From Garcia nutans (Eukaryota; Streptophyta; Magnoliopsida; Malpighiales; Euphorbiaceae), in the NCBI GenBank assembly GCA_947685225.1, contig CANTUV010000008.1:35394001-35458000 (forward strand): 64,000 bases of DNA, written 5' to 3'. The number at the start of each line of letters is the position of its first letter. The first letter of the stretch is position 1. Of this stretch, positions 1 through 11,683 are shown one piece after another. Under the pieces are notes generated by a model, which was not told where the DNA came from, did no database searches, and saw only the letters and a list, made by a program, of their open reading frames with translations. The position numbers were made by a program, and so were the translations under genes.

Positions 1-20
1 CTGTACCCAAACTTTAAATC

Positions 21-178
21 ATGGAGAATTGGAATTGCACAATTACCATGGAAGGGGCTCCATGGTGAATTGGCAAGCCAATTCATCATGGACACCCATC
101 CATGGCGAATTGTGCAATTCCAATTCGCCATGGACGGCTTACCATGGCAACTTGGCTAATGCCAATTCGCCATGGTCC
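21..178. repeat. Array of CCATGG / CAATTC-GCCATGG self-complementary words
   Basis: The words CCATGG, GAATTG and CAATTCGCCATGG recur about every 20-30 bases in both orientations, so a word is often followed by its own reverse complement. It reads open as a short repetitive peptide, but that is a by-product of the repeat. The position, just upstream of a TATA box, matches the arrays at 29405, 50425 and 53815, which use different words. Confidence 0.7.
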
Positions 179-292
179 TTTAATCTAGCTATAATTCAGT
201 TTGCTAAGTAAGTATAGAGTTCCTAATTAAGATTGGACTTTGTTTGACTATCGGATTAGCGTATTAGGGCTTGGTATTAATCTTTCCTTGCC

Positions 293-300
293 TATAAATA
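293..300 (+). promoter_or_regulatory. TATA box of LTR-like fragment
   Basis: TATAAATA lies about 115 bases after the word array, the same arrangement as in the LTR promoters of elements A, E, F and H. No start site can be fixed from sequence alone. Confidence 0.4.
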
Positions 301-1458
301 CAGAATTGTTGAAAAAGTGTATGGATGATAGTGGAATGGTGATGGATGTATGAAAATAATCAAAACATCATAAAATGAATAATGATCATGAAAAGTGGTG
401 ATCACTTGGGAAAAGTGGGAAATAATTATAAAATGTGGAAAATTGTAGAAAGAACATTAAAATATGGATATGGAATGTGGGAATTGAGAAAAAGTGATTA
501 AAAAGTGTTGAAAAATAAACAATGAAGGAATTGATGATGCTAAAGTAATAATGTGTATGAAATGTGGGTTTGCCTTATATTGTACCCTGTTCCAAAGAAT
601 TTCTTTTGGTCCTATTGATATGATTTGCCTTTGAGATAGACGTTGGGCATCACTATTATTTGCATTTGGGACTAGACATAGAGGTGCCAACATGGGATGG
701 TTGCGACAATTAGATCCTCAGTTTCATGATAGACTATGACAATATCTCTAGAACCAAAGTATTATATAAGGTTATTTGGGCCCAATGTGTGTATGTGTTT
801 ATGATATGTTTATGTGTAAATGGAATGGTGTGATTGAGTTTATTATGTGGTATTATGAATAAAGTGATGAGCATGATGCTCAAAGAGAAAGAGATTATGA
901 GATGGTGATCATGATATGAGATGATCACAAATAGGTGGGAATTGTAAAAGAGACTATGGAAAGTGATTATGAATCAAATGATCACATGAGAATTATGCAA
1001 AATGAGAGTTATTGTAACACCCCCGTACCCCATATACGCACACCGCATACACCCACACAACATGTGATATATGTATAGAGGATATAAGGGTGTCACAGTT
1101 CATTTTAAACAAACCAATCTTTACCATAAAATCAAATCATCATAAGACAAAATCTGAATAAACTAAAAACATTTAACTCATGTTATAGAAATCAATAGAG
1201 AAAACATTCCTTGTTAAAATACATATACATATATCTTCATTACCCCAAAAGTTTATCCAAAATATTTGTTTAATAAGTAGCGGAAAATGCATATGTTTAC
1301 ATCAAAATCAATAGGTACAAAAATATGAAATTTATACATGCTGGCAGTTCATCTCTGATCTTGATGTCCACAACTTAACACTGCTCTCACAAACTCAAGC
1401 CTAGACTCGACTCAGTCTAGACGAGCACTCTGGCACAACTGGATCTACCCTGTCACCT

Positions 1459-1496
1459 GCCCGATGAACCACAATCACGCTAAGCAGAAAGCTTAG
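1459..1496 (-). other. Dual stem-loop of Tekay-type LTR
   Basis: CTAAGC at 1480-1485 pairs with GCTTAG at 1491-1496 across a 5-base loop. Next to it GCCCGAT at 1459-1465 pairs, with one mismatch and one wobble, with ATCACGC at 1474-1480. The same two adjacent stem-loops occur in four other LTRs in the window with changed but still pairing bases. Confidence 0.7.
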
Positions 1497-1734
1497 TGGT
1501 ACAAACTTTGATTCCATATAGATCAATGTGATGCTCATGCACAATATATATGAATATATCAACTCATTGCATTATATATCAACATTTTAATCGTTTGCGT
1601 CACATTTCATAATTCATATGTAAGCAAAGACAAACATGGGCCCAAAACGAAACTAATATGCTATTCAAAGTTCAGAGTTACTGCTTTGGTCCATATTAAC
1701 ACCTTGTGTCTAGCCTCGTAGGCAATATATATAT

Positions 1735-1950
1735 CCATGGATAATGTAACAGACCCAGTCTCTTGGACCTCAACTCGGCTAGACCCATGGGTCCTAGTAT
1801 CTTGGTCCTCGACCCAACTAGACTATTACAGTTTTTGAGGTGAAAAAGTTTTTGAGGCTTACAACCTGGTCTTTTCACCTCAAAAACATCATATTTCACA
1901 TTTATCAGTTGGGCTCAGCTTACGACCCAATCTTTTCACCTGCCCAGCAA
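1735..1950 (-). repeat. LTR minisatellite slot, GACCCAGTCT type
   Basis: Degenerate repeats of wording such as gacccagtct, ttggacctc and ttttgaggct fill this stretch. A closely similar block sits at 13800-13990 in fragment J. The LTRs at 10188 and 57988 hold an unrelated repeat at the same relative place. Confidence 0.6.
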
Positions 1951-2559
1951 TTCATAGGCATGCTGCTAAATCCAGAACTCTGAAAATTGAATAACATACT
2001 AGGCACACAACTCATTCATTTATCTCATTATCGAATACTTTCATAATTCATTTATCATTTCATTTCTCATAATCAAACTAGGCTCATTGCCTTATTATAT
2101 CAACATTTTTCTCACCTTTCTCATTCTTCTCTTTTGTATCAATATCAATGTGTTTCATTATGATTTCACATATCTTACCACATTATTCCATATTTCTTTT
2201 CATATACAATACATTACTCAATTGCATTGATACATCAACATAATTCACATCATGCATATCATAACATATAACTCATTCATCAACAATATATCAATTAACT
2301 TAACGCATTTCTCCACTAAATGTGTTAAGTCCCAATGTCATGTAAATGTATGCAATCAATCAAAGTTTGTACTTACCTTAAGAGCAATAACACCACTCTA
2401 ACAAACTCCTCTTCCAAGATAACTATCAACACTTGAATTAAGGTAGCTCAAATCTCTTCAAAACCTAATCCAAAGGTGATCATACACACTCACTTAGTGA
2501 TACACATAAGAAAATAAGGAAGACAACTATCTAGGGCAAACTCTATACTTGACATGCTC

Positions 2560-2890
2560 AACAACACATGCGTGTCCCTGATAGTGCCCTAAACCCACAA
2601 CACAGAAGCTTTGACATGCTCAGTGACATGGGCGTGTCACTGTACGTGTTAATTCTCCTCCAACACAGAAGCTATGACATGCTCAGTGACATGAGCGTGT
2701 CAATCAACTAACAACACAATAGCTATGACACGCTCGGTGACATGGGCATGTCACTGGCCGTGTCAATGCTACTACAACATAGAAGCTGTGACACACTCAG
2801 TGACATGGGCGTGTCACTATTCGTGTCAACAACTTAGAAAATAAAACCAATGACACACCCAAAGACATGGTCGTGCTCCTGGGCGTGTCA
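2560..2890. repeat. Array of GTGTC/GACAC palindromic words in the LTR
   Basis: Units of roughly 60-70 bases contain gacatgggcgtgtcac and ggccgtgtcaa, that is GACAC-like words alternating with their reverse complement. The array holds about five imperfect units. Comparable arrays with related or different words occur in each Tekay-type LTR here except the one at 22262. Confidence 0.65.
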
Positions 2891-3139
2891 GGCCAAAAAC
2901 CCTGAAATCGACACCAACAAGGCCACATCCAACAACAGCCTTCTTAAAACCCTTTTCCACTCCAAACAACCTTAACCAAACCATCAACATACCAATAAAC
3001 TTGCATAAACATTGAAACAACTCCAACACAAATATCAAAACACAATCACAACCATATATCACAACTCAAACTTACACAATAAACACACTTGCCTCTTTCA
3101 CCAAACTTAACCGTTTTTCTCTTCAATCCAAACCCAAAA

Positions 3140-3526
3140 ATCAAATACATCTTAGCCAACTTTTCAAGAGAATATTCCATCCGAACAGGAAAGAAATGAG
3201 CTGTCTTCATCAACCGATCAACAATCACCTAGATTGCATTACGCTTCTTCTGAGTCAAAGGCAAACCAGTCACAAAATCCATTGTTACTCGCTCCCATTT
3301 CCACTCAGGCACTGATAAAGGTTGGAGTAACCCTGAAGGAACTTGGTGCTCGGCCTTCACTCTCTGACAAGTGAGACACATGGATACAAACTCCGCTATA
3401 TCCCTCTTCATACCTGACCACTAATAATGTTGCTTCAAATCATGATACATCTTGGTACTCCCAGGGTGTATAGCAAAAGCCAACTAATGTGCTTCCTCCA
3501 AAATAATCTTTCCCAGTCTTGTATCA
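3140..3526 (-). pseudogene. Integrase fragment (zinc-binding domain and start of core)
   Basis: The minus strand encodes the integrase HHCC zinc-binding domain (HPGSTKMYHDLKQHY, then CLTCQRVKAEHQ) and the beginning of the catalytic core (WKWERVTMDFVTGLP, then IVDRLMKTAHFFPVRM). Three in-frame stops interrupt it, one replacing the usual Trp just before IVDRL. After KMYLI the sequence stops resembling integrase and becomes LTR, so most of the catalytic core and the C-terminal and chromodomain regions are deleted. An intact protein would insert element cDNA into the host genome; this one cannot. Confidence 0.85.
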
Positions 3527-4189
3527 TTAGGAACACAATCTAGCTTTGTACCAAAGGCTGCCATCATTTCTCACCCGAAAATCTCGACTCTCCCCTTTTT
3601 GGCAATCTGAGACAACTTTCTGAATTCTTTCATCTACCAACCAAGCCTCTCTAATGTGATCCAACAAGACCGGCCTCAAATGTAACTGAGCCAACAAAGC
3701 ACCATCACTGCAAGGCTCAAAACTAGCATGCAACACTCTCAACACAACAAGCAATAAGAGCAAATATGCAGCCAAACCTGCCAAAGACTTTCGACTCAAG
3801 GCATCAGCAATAACATTTTCCTTACCAAGATGATATTCAATCAAATAGTTGTAGTCCTTAATCAACTCCAACCACCGTCTCTGCCGAAGAATCAGCTCTC
3901 TCTGAACACCTAAGTATTTCAAACTCTTGTGATCTGTATAAATAAAACACTTTTCCCCATACAAGTAGTGTCGCCAAATCTTCAAAGCAAAAACTATGGC
4001 TGCTAACTCCATATCATGCATCGGGTAATTCGACTCATGCGGCTTCAATTGCCGGGAAGCATAAGCTATGACTCTACCCTCTTACATCAAAACACAACCT
4101 AAACAATTATGTGAAGCATCACTATAAATCACATATGATTTATCTTCCACAAGCAAGGTAAGAACATGAGCTTGAGTCAACTCCTTCAA
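3527..4189 (-). pseudogene. RNase H domain and linker of the Tekay-type relic
   Basis: The reading frame carries SDASHNCLGCVL-type wording just after RT, then RQLKPHESNYPMHDMELAAI, FIYTDHKSLKYL and ENVIADALSRK, all characteristic of gypsy RNase H. It is followed by the variable linker to integrase. A stop lies in the N-terminal part near 4080 (TAC to TAA-like reading in the GCVL-EGRV stretch). The domain would remove the RNA strand during reverse transcription. It belongs to one polyprotein with the neighbouring RT and integrase pieces. Confidence 0.88.
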
Positions 4190-4996
4190 CTACTCAAAGC
4201 TTGCTTGACAATGATTTGTCCACACAAATCTAACTCCCTTCCAAAGCAATATGGTGAGTGGAGTAGATATCAAAGAAAAACCCTTCACAAAATGTCGATA
4301 ATAGCCTACCAAACCTAGAAAACATCTAACTTCAGTCACAGTCTTCGGTGGACTCCAATTCAAAATAGATTTAACTTTACTCGGATCAACTCTTATACCA
4401 TCTGTTGGCACCACATGACCAAGAAAAGTCACCTGATCAAGCCAAAACTCACACTTCGATAGCTTAGCATACAACTGCTTTTCACATAAAGTCTGCAAAA
4501 CAATCCACAAATGCTCATCATGCTCCTCCTTATTATCCGAATACACCAAAATGTCATCGATAAAAACTACTACAAACTGATCTAGATAGGGTCAAAATAC
4601 CCTATTCATCAAATCCATAAAAGCTGCTGGTGCATTTGTTAATCCAAAAGGCATCACTAAAAACTCATAATGCCCATACCTTGTGCAAAAAGCTGCCTTA
4701 GGAACATCATCCTCTCTGATTCTCAACTGATGGTACCCTGATCTCAAATCAATCTTGGAGAAAACTACTGCTCCCTTCAATTGATTAAAGAGATCATCAA
4801 TCCTAGGCAAAGGATACTTATTCTTGATGTTCACTTTGTTCAACTACCTATAATCAATGCAGAATCTTAAGGTACCATCCTTCTTCTTCACAAAAAAGAC
4901 AGGAGCTCCCCACAGAGAAGCACTAGGGCGAACAAACCCTTTATCCAACAACTCCTGCAACTGCACCTTCAACTCTCTCAACTCAGCAGGTGCCAT
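4190..4996 (-). pseudogene. Reverse transcriptase of the Tekay-type relic
   Basis: Recognisable RT blocks in order are APVFFVKKKDGTLRFCIDYR, LNKVNIKNKYPLPRIDDLF, FSKIDLRSGYHQLRIREDD, FLVMPFGLTNAPAAF and the catalytic FIDDILVYS near 4550-4575, followed by the thumb region (FLGLVGYYRHFVKGFS). The catalytic Asp pair is intact. One stop replaces Gln after IDYR (CAG to TAG) and another follows the MNRVF motif, so no full-length enzyme is possible. Wording and order place it with Tekay/Del chromoviruses. Confidence 0.93.
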
Positions 4997-5524
4997 TCAA
5001 TAGGGAGTAATAGAGATGGGAGAGGTACCAGGCAACAAATCAATACCAAAATCAACCTCTGTCTCAGGGGGTATCCCTGGCAACTCCTTAAGAAAAATAT
5101 CTGGAAATTCAGCAACTGTGGGTATAATATCAATATGAGAATCAACTACTCTGGTATCCACAACATGAGCAAGATAAGCATCACACCCTTTTTGAATCAA
5201 CCTCCTAGCTGTAACAGCTGAAACAAACAAGGATGCAAGTTGTCTCTGCTCACTAGATACCATAATACTTCTACCATCACCGGTTCTCAGAGTAACACAC
5301 TTCTTCTGACAATCTACTACAGCCCCATGCTTAGACAACCAATCCATGCCTAGGATAATATTATACTCCTTAAAAGGCATTTCAATCAAATCACCAAGAA
5401 ACTCCTCATCCTGAACAACAAATGGACTATCTCGGTGCACCTTACTCACCATAACACTATGCCCTAAAGGATTTGTCACCAAGACATCAAATCCTAGGGA
5501 TTCAGAATGTAATTCAAACACAGG
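4997..5524 (-). pseudogene. Aspartic protease C-terminal part and linker to RT
   Basis: The open stretch contains IILGMDWLSKHGAVVDC, the C-terminal signature of gypsy retropepsins, then a linker with FPDIFLKELPGIPPETEVDF and PGTSPISITPY leading into RT, as in Tekay/Del polyproteins. The N-terminal active-site part (the DTGA/DSGA region) is absent because the LTR of element B starts at 5525. Protease would release the mature Gag and Pol proteins. Confidence 0.88.
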
Positions 5525-5914
5525 TGTGAGCAGGGATTTTCACCCCCACTCCCGGTGGAATGGTTCTTACGACTTCGGCACTATTTAGGCTCGGAGCCTT
5601 AGAGAACACGGACCTAAGTCCGGAGAAAATGGAGTTGCCACCTGGGTGGGCCGGCAAAAAAGAAAGGGGTGGATGACTTGATTCCTAAGGAATCCCCAAC
5701 CCCTTAATGGGTTCGAAAAGTTGGGTACGTGTGGGGAAGGTGAGAAATGACCCAGTACTCCCACAACGCCCGGTTCATTAGAGCCGGCCTCCTTTACAGG
5801 TCTTAATATTATAAAATTCTTACGTATAACAACATTATCCATATTACACATAATAATTAAAAGAAAGCATCAATATATTAAAATTAAATCAAGGTCCAAG
5901 CAAAATAAATAAAT

Positions 5915-6078
5915 GGACACCCATCCGAAGATGGAAACATGTCCTTACATCACATGCCTAAATAGTACACCCACCGAAAGGTAGAAACATGTCCTTTACA
6001 TAGGTCCTAAAATAGAAAAGCAAATTAAATTACATGATATTTAACTAATGAGGTATCCAACAAGTGGAAACATACCTC
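5915..6078 (-). other. Triple TGTTTC stem-loop array (element B LTR)
   Basis: Three stem-loops at 5915-5944, 5965-5994 and 6050-6078. Outer stems are GGACA/TGTCC, a damaged version with GTACA, and GAGGTA/TACCTC. On the sense strand each outer stem is followed by TGTTTC and then a short inner stem. This copy's middle outer stem has lost pairing at one position. Confidence 0.7.
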
Positions 6079-7220
6079 TTACAACATTTGGAAATCTAAA
6101 TAAATTGATAAAAGTAAATGATCATTCATCATAAATAAATCATTCATCAAAGATATTAAACATCAATAGAAAGTAAACATCCATCCATGATAAATTAAAT
6201 GAACCAAGCATTGAACTTAAATAAATTAAAGCATAAGAAATAAATCAAAGCATAATCAAATATAGAATTAAATAAGGAAAATAAAATTCCAATTATAGCT
6301 ACTGTTTCCATTTAGGGCTCTTTATTTCATGTGTTTAGGGTTTTGGAATTAATGGAATTTGGCTATTGTGACTTTGAGAGAATTAAAATAGATTGAGGAT
6401 TTTATGTTTTAAAAGGCTGATAAAATTCATTGATTAACCAAACTATGGTTTGTTATGTAAAATCATGAAACTAGGATTTGGACTCTTTAAAATACTTTTG
6501 ATTTATGGTTTCAAGTTTACTATGTGAAATTAAAATATTTGTGTTTTTATGGTTTTTAAAGTTTTAAAGGATTAGGGTTTAGAAAAAATTAGGGTTTAAG
6601 GTTTTAAGGGGTTAGGGTTTACTATTTTGAGTTTTGGAATTAAATTAGGGTTTTAGGATTTTTGAATTTAGGATTTCGGTGAATGTTTAGGTTTTTTAGA
6701 ATTTGGAAAAAGCAATTGATAATTTTATGACAATAAACAAACAATTTAAGGTTTATATGAGTTGAAAAGATGTTTTTAGGATTTGTTGAAAGAAACAGAA
6801 TCAAATTTTGGTTTTGAAGAAAAACATGTTCAATTAGAGTTTTAAGATTTTGAAGAAGTGAAAATAACAATTTTAAGCCTTTTTGGAAAATAAAGCAACG
6901 AAATAGTGTTTTAACTTTAGAAAAACTAAATTAAAGTTCTAGGGTTTTTGATTTTGAAAGACACAATTTCATAATCTTAACTACTGTGAAAAAAATATAA
7001 CAATTAATACATACCTCCTTTTGATGGTTCCTCCAAAATAATTCTTCTTGGATGAACAAAAATAAAGGCAGTTGCTGCCTTTGATCATTTGTTAATGGCT
7101 TTTGCTTCTCCTCCTCTCAAAAGGTCAGATTGATTTCACTGCTTTCCCACTCAATTTCGGTTTCAAACTTTTTTAATTTTTGTCCCAATTTCTAATTGTT
7201 TTTCTCTCCCGATTTCTTCC

Positions 7221-7229
7221 TTATTTATA
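7221..7229 (-). promoter_or_regulatory. TATA box of element B LTR
   Basis: Minus-strand TATAAATAA about 510 bases from the LTR start, matching the spacing in the 3' LTR of element A (TATA at 26565, LTR start 26046). Confidence 0.5.
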
Positions 7230-7431
7230 AAAGAATTCTATTATTAATCCTAGTTACTCATGGCATACAATATTGAATAAGAAAAGGAAACCAAAACCTA
7301 ATTGTATTAGGTTTCGAAAAATTTGCGTCTAAAAAATTTCGCTGGTGAAAAAAAATTGCTGCGGAAAAATTGCGTTGGCGAAAAAAATTATCGTTGGAAA
7401 AATTGCACTGGCAAAAAAACTGCCGCAGCTG

Positions 7432-7512
7432 TGGGCGAAATAGGCCTGCGGGCCATTTCCCCCACAGGAAACACCTGCGGGCGAAATGGCCCCCAGCCAT
7501 TTCGCGCAGCCG
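7432..7512. repeat. U3 array of GGGCGAAATGGCC words
   Basis: Words such as gcgaaatggcc, gggccattt and tgcgggc appear in both orientations, so the array can fold on itself in several ways. The same class of words fills 26262-26400, 35676-35765 and 37400-37475 in the other LTRs of this subfamily. It is among the most GC-rich parts of the LTR. Confidence 0.65.
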
Positions 7513-7739
7513 ACCCCCCCCCCCTTTTTTTGCTTTTTTATTTTTTATTATTCATTTTTTGTTTATTATTATTATTATTCATTTTTTATTAAATAAAATT
7601 AGACACTAAACCAAATATTATTTAATTAAGAAAACAAAAATTATTTTGGACTAACTAAAATGTATTGGACAACACAAAAATTATTTTGGACTAATTAAAA
7701 TATATTGGACCAGACCAGGTCAAAAATTAATGGTCTACA

Positions 7740-7752
7740 GTTTGCCCCCTGC
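7740..7752 (-). promoter_or_regulatory. Polypurine tract of element B
   Basis: Minus-strand AGCAGGGGGCAAAC lies directly before the LTR start TGTAGACC. In this family the tract primes plus-strand DNA synthesis. It matches the tract of element A at 26032-26045. Confidence 0.8.
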
Positions 7753-7849
7753 TTAAACGATTTGAGATTTTAGTAAAAGAGAGTGAAAAGTAATAAGACT
7801 TAATTTTTAAGTAGGTTGAGGTTTTGGGTTCTAGACCCGAGAGATTTGG

Positions 7850-8810
7850 ACACTCGATCCTAAACTAGACTTGGATACTCGATCCTATCTTGATTTGGAT
7901 ACTCGATCCTAAACTGGATTCGGATACTCAATCCTAACTGGATTTGGATACTCAATCCTAAATTGGATTTGGATACTCGATCCTAACTGGACTTGGATAC
8001 TCGATCCTAAACTTGATTTGGATACTCGATCCTAAATTGGATTTGGATACTCGATCCTATCTTGGATTTGGATACTCGATCCTAAATTGGATTGGGATAC
8101 TCGATCCTAAACTGGATTTGGATACTCGATCCTAAATTGGATTGGGATACTCGATCCTAACTGGACTTGGATACTCGATCCTAAACTGGATTTGGATACT
8201 CGATCTTAAATTGGATTGGGATACTCGATCCTAATTTGATTTGGATACTCGATCCTAAACTTAATTTGGATACTCGATCCTAACTTGGATTCGGATACTC
8301 GATCCTAAACTGGATTTGGATACTCGATCCTAAATTGGATTTGGATACTCGATCCTAACTGGACTTGGATACTCGATCCTAAATTGGATTTGGATACTCG
8401 ATCTTAAACTTGATTTGGATACTCAATCCTAACTTGGATTTGGATACTCAATCCTAAATTGGATTGGGATACTCGATCCTAACTGGACTTGAATACTCGA
8501 TGCTTAACTGGATTTGGATACTCGATCCTAAATTGGATTGGGATACTCGATCCTAACTAGACTTGGATACTCGATCCTAAACTAGATTTGGATACTCGAT
8601 CCTAAACTGGATTTGGATACTCGATCCTAAATTGGATTTGGATACTCGATCCTAACTTGATTTGGATACTCGATCCTAAACTGAATTTGGATACTCGATC
8701 CTAACTTGGATTCGGATACTCGATCCTAAACTTGATTGGGATACTCGATCCTAATTGGATTTGGATACTCGATCCTAAGTTGGATTCGGATACTCGATCC
8801 TAAACTGTGT
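7850..8810. repeat. Minisatellite of ~25-bp GGATACTCGATCC units
   Basis: Roughly 35-40 head-to-tail units of about 25 bases, each with the core GGAT-ACTCG-ATCC, whose two ends are complementary. Spacers between cores vary (taaactggattt, taacttgg and similar). The array lies in the 3' UTR next to the PPT, where Tat/Ogre elements are known to gain tandem repeats. There are no unique spacers, so it is not a CRISPR array. Confidence 0.92.
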
Positions 8811-9250
8811 ACTTTAACTTGAGATTTGAATTTGATTTAGGTACTTGGACCCGAGATTGAATTGATTTTTATTTAATTTGGGTATTTGAACCCGAGATTA
8901 ATTTGATTTGGGTACTTGGACCCGGGATTAGGCTTGATTTGGGTACTTGGACCCAAGATTGATTTTCTTTGGGTACTTAGACATGAGATTTGATTGATTT
9001 GGGTACTTAGACCCGGGATTGGGTACTTGGACCCAAGCTTAAATTTATTTGGGTAATTTGACCTGAGAATGGGTGCTTGGACCCGAGAATGGGTACTTGG
9101 ACCCGAGCTTGAATTTGATTTGGGTACTTGGACCCGAAATGGGTGCTTGGACCCGAGATTGGGTACTTGGACCCGAGAATGGGTGCTTGGACCCGAGATT
9201 GGGTACTTGGACCCGAGAATGGGTGCTTGGACCCGAGATTGAGTTTGACT
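8811..9250. repeat. Minisatellite with GGGTACTTGGACCC units
   Basis: About 15 units with core GGGT-acttgg-ACCC separated by 6 to 25 bases (gagattgaatttgattt and shorter forms). Shorter units cluster at 9060-9240. The stem differs from the neighbouring array (GGGT/ACCC instead of GGAT/ATCC) while self-pairing is kept. Element A has a similar array at 25450-25620 in the opposite orientation. Confidence 0.88.
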
Positions 9251-9480
9251 GACCTTTTATCATTTGAGAAGTCTGATTGCTCCTGTTATTCTATGCATTG
9301 TGGTTTTTTGCCCTCAAAATGAATCTTCATCGTTGGACCTTCCTTCTTTGAGATTGGGTCTTATGAGATTGAGTTTGACTGACCTTTTATCATTTGAGAA
9401 GTCTGATTGCTCCTATTATTCTATGCATTGTGGTTTTTTTCCCTCAAAATGAATCTTCATCATTGGACCTTCCTACTTTG
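9242..9480. repeat. ~129-bp direct duplication
   Basis: The stretch from gagtttgactgacc to cctcaaaatgaatc at 9242-9325 recurs almost exactly at 9371-9455, including the intervening cttcatcnttggacc text. Two units of about 129 bases lie head to tail. It corresponds to single-copy sequence at 25400-25450 of element A. Confidence 0.8.
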
Positions 9481-10182
9481 AGATCGGGTCTTCACCCTTG
9501 AAATTGGATCTTCATCCTTTAAATTGGGTCTTCTCCCTGACTTCAGCTCTTTTAGCTGGAATGATCTTTTGTCTTTTGCATCTTCATTCTTTTGAGAGTT
9601 CTAATGTTCCATTCTTTTTGTTCTTCATTTTTGCAAAAATTCAGCTATTTTTAATTGGACCTTGTTTCCTCTCCATGCCCCCTGCGTGGCGAAATACAAG
9701 TGAGTTTGAAAATATTCAATATAAAAAATTGAAAAGGAGAAACTTTGCCCCCTGTGTAGGCTCAAACCCATGATTTTTTTATGCAGGCTCTGATTGATAT
9801 TTTTGCCGTCTAGTTTTTCGCACAAGCACATATTTCTTCTCTTTGTAAAATGACTGGAGCTTCCACAAGTGAGTAGGCTTTCCATGCCTCCTTGGTTCAA
9901 TATCTTCTTTTGATTCTTTACTTCGCAAGGTGTTTCCTGTTCATTTTGACAAGGAATAGACAACACAAGACAAGAAAGTGCGATGTGATATACTCATGTA
10001 TGCATGATATGTATGAATGATACTTACAGCGGTTTTATTGACTCACAGACCGAGGTGATCAGCAAAAGTGTCCTCATTGGTTCCGTTTTGACGCTTGTTC
10101 AAGTCTTGCATTGGAATGATCGAAAGCTTTTGCATTTGTGGCTTTTATCTTTAAGATGTTGAAAACATGAGTGGTGGAGACC
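9481..10182 (-). other. 3' UTR of element B, non-coding
   Basis: Reverse complement of sequence downstream of gag in elements F (44010-44440) and H (62470-63120). No frame resembles a known protein. It contains two purine-rich PPT-like motifs on the minus strand (around 9676-9690 and 9744-9757) and ends at the target duplication of the solo LTR (CTAAG, 10183-10187). Confidence 0.7.
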
Positions 10183-11009
10183 CTAAGTGTAATATCCCAA
10201 AGTGTGCCTAGAAGTTTTGATACAATTGTTGTTTTGATTTGAATTAAATGTATATGTGTTTTTGCAAAGGAAATGAGTGTGTTAAGAGAATGTATATGTT
10301 GTGTATATTGTAATATATATAACATATAAGTTGGTCAATTGGGGAGTCAAGGTAAGAAGATATTTTAACTTGTGATATGTGAAATTACAACAAAGGGCAA
10401 TTGTTTTTAAAGGAAGTTAAAACAAAGTAAAGAAGGGTGTTTAGGTAATTACTTAATGTGAAATTCTTGGTGGAGATTTAAAGAGAAATTGATTTTGATT
10501 TTTGAGGAGATTTTTCTTCTCTCTTTCTTGTGTTGGCCGGCTCACCCAAAGACAAGAGGAAGCAAGAGAGCAAGAGAGGATTGTGATGTTCTAAGCTCAA
10601 ATTGAAGGAAGAATCAAAGGATTAAGTTGGAGATTTGTGGAATTTCCTTAATTTTAGTAAGTACTCTCTTGTTTTCCTTTGTTATTTTGAATTGGTGTTT
10701 GAGGTGATTTATGAATTGTTGATTTTATGAATAAGTGTGTTTAAGATGTGTTTATAAGTGTTAAAATTGATTGTAAGTTAAAAGGTTGAATTGGTGTTGG
10801 TTTTGGTTTGAAGATGGTAAGTTAAGGGTGATGTTTGGTTTTAGGGTTTTGAAGTAGTAGGTGATTAAATGTGTTGTTGATGTATGGTTAATGTGAATAT
10901 TGTGATGAATATGTGTTAATAACATTGATTACATCCATTTGAATGAGGTTGTATTGTGCATAATGTGTTTTTATTCAATCAAAAGAGAGTTGGCCATGTT
11001 TAGGGTCTT

Positions 11010-11210
11010 TGTTCATAAGAGACACGGCCAAACTAAGGAAGAGACACGGCCAAATTAAAGAATTTTTGAGAGACACGGCAAAGTCTATGGAAATTTGGCA
11101 GTGTTGGATATTTTTGGAGAAGACACGGCCGTGTTCCTTGCCCATGTTTGCCACTGCCTGATTTTGGATGAGAGACATGGCCACAAGCTTGGCCGTGTCC
11201 CTTGAGTGTG
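11010..11210. repeat. GACACGGCC / GGCCGTGTC palindromic word array
   Basis: GACACGGCC occurs several times, then GGCCGTGTC, and near 11175-11200 a nearly perfect palindrome centred on AAGCTT. The same words occur at 21850-22130 inside element A, which is a different retroelement family. Confidence 0.7.
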
Positions 11211-11683
11211 TTTGCTACTGTGATTTGTTCCTTGCCTTTCTCACATTGTTGAATCCTTCCAAGGTCTTTTTGTATTTACACTTTGAATATACTTAAAACA
11301 AAGATGAACTGAACAAATGTATATTGAGGATTCTAAATCTAAGAATAAGGTAAATTATATATGTGTATATCAATGATGATCATTCTTAATGGATGTTTAA
11401 TGTGTTTGATTATGTATACTTGAGTGATGAAGTATTATAATGTGACTAGTATTATGACTTGTATAGTGTGGAAGAGATGAGGATCATTCAAAAAGGTATG
11501 TGCAATGCAATTTATTATTGTAAATACTTTTATGATGAATTACCTTAATGTAAATTGAGACATAAAGAGTTGTGTAACTAATGTTTTGAGTTATAATGAG
11601 GTGAATGATATGATTGAAGCATGCCTAGATGATTGAATAATGATATGTTGGTTTAGTTAATGTAATTGATGTTGTACATTAAT

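Larger units (their letters stand above)
1..1012. other. Unassigned AT-rich flank with an LTR-like promoter piece
   Basis: No coding region is supportable here. The first 180 bases hold a self-complementary word array and 293-300 is a TATA box, the same order seen in the U3 part of the Tat-like LTRs further right, so the left end is probably a fragment of an LTR. From about 300 to 1012 the sequence is AT-rich without repeats or a recognisable domain. The Tekay LTR that starts at 1013 appears to be inserted into this DNA; the five bases before it are GTTAT, but the partner duplication cannot be tested because the other end of that element is damaged. Confidence 0.4.
1013..3139 (-). repeat. Partial 3' LTR of the Tekay-type relic
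   Basis: The + strand begins TGTAACACCCCCG, the reverse complement of the LTR 3' end that also closes the solo LTRs at 10188-12865 and 22262-25197. It contains the dual hairpin (1459-1496), a minisatellite slot and a GTGTC-rich palindromic slot, in the same order as the other Tekay-type LTRs. The U3 end is absent: LTR sequence passes directly into integrase code near 3140, so the right boundary is an old deletion junction and is approximate. Confidence 0.75.
1013..5524 (-). mobile_element. Truncated Tekay/Del-type Ty3/gypsy chromovirus relic
   Basis: On the minus strand the order protease, RT, RNase H, integrase, LTR is that of Ty3/gypsy elements, and the wording of the protease-RT linker and RT (PAELRELK, IKNKYPLPRIDDLF, MPFGLTNAPA) is typical of the Tekay/Del chromoviruses. 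The gag and the start of protease are missing because element B begins at 5525. The second half of integrase and any chromodomain are missing because integrase runs straight into LTR sequence near 3140. Several nonsense changes show it is long dead. Fragment J at 13164-15720, also minus strand and partly alike in sequence, could be its other LTR. Confidence 0.85.
5525..7739 (-). repeat. 3' LTR of element B, full length
   Basis: On the minus strand it starts TGTAGACCATTAA and ends GCTCACA, giving TG...CA ends and a length of 2215 bases, close to the other LTRs of this family (2254 at 26046-28299, 2259 at 37158-39416). It contains the U3 word array (7432-7512), a TATA box (7221-7229), many TTAGGGTTT motifs (6540-6960), the triple stem-loop (5915-6078) and the GC-rich terminal 270 bases. 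Confidence 0.92.

Noticed and set aside
7850..8810. Regular repeats looking like a CRISPR array
   Set aside because: Units are contiguous 25-bp minisatellites without unique spacers, in a plant retroelement 3' UTR.
9045..9263. Repetitive peptide frames on both strands
   Set aside because: By-product of the GGGTACTTGGACCC minisatellite.
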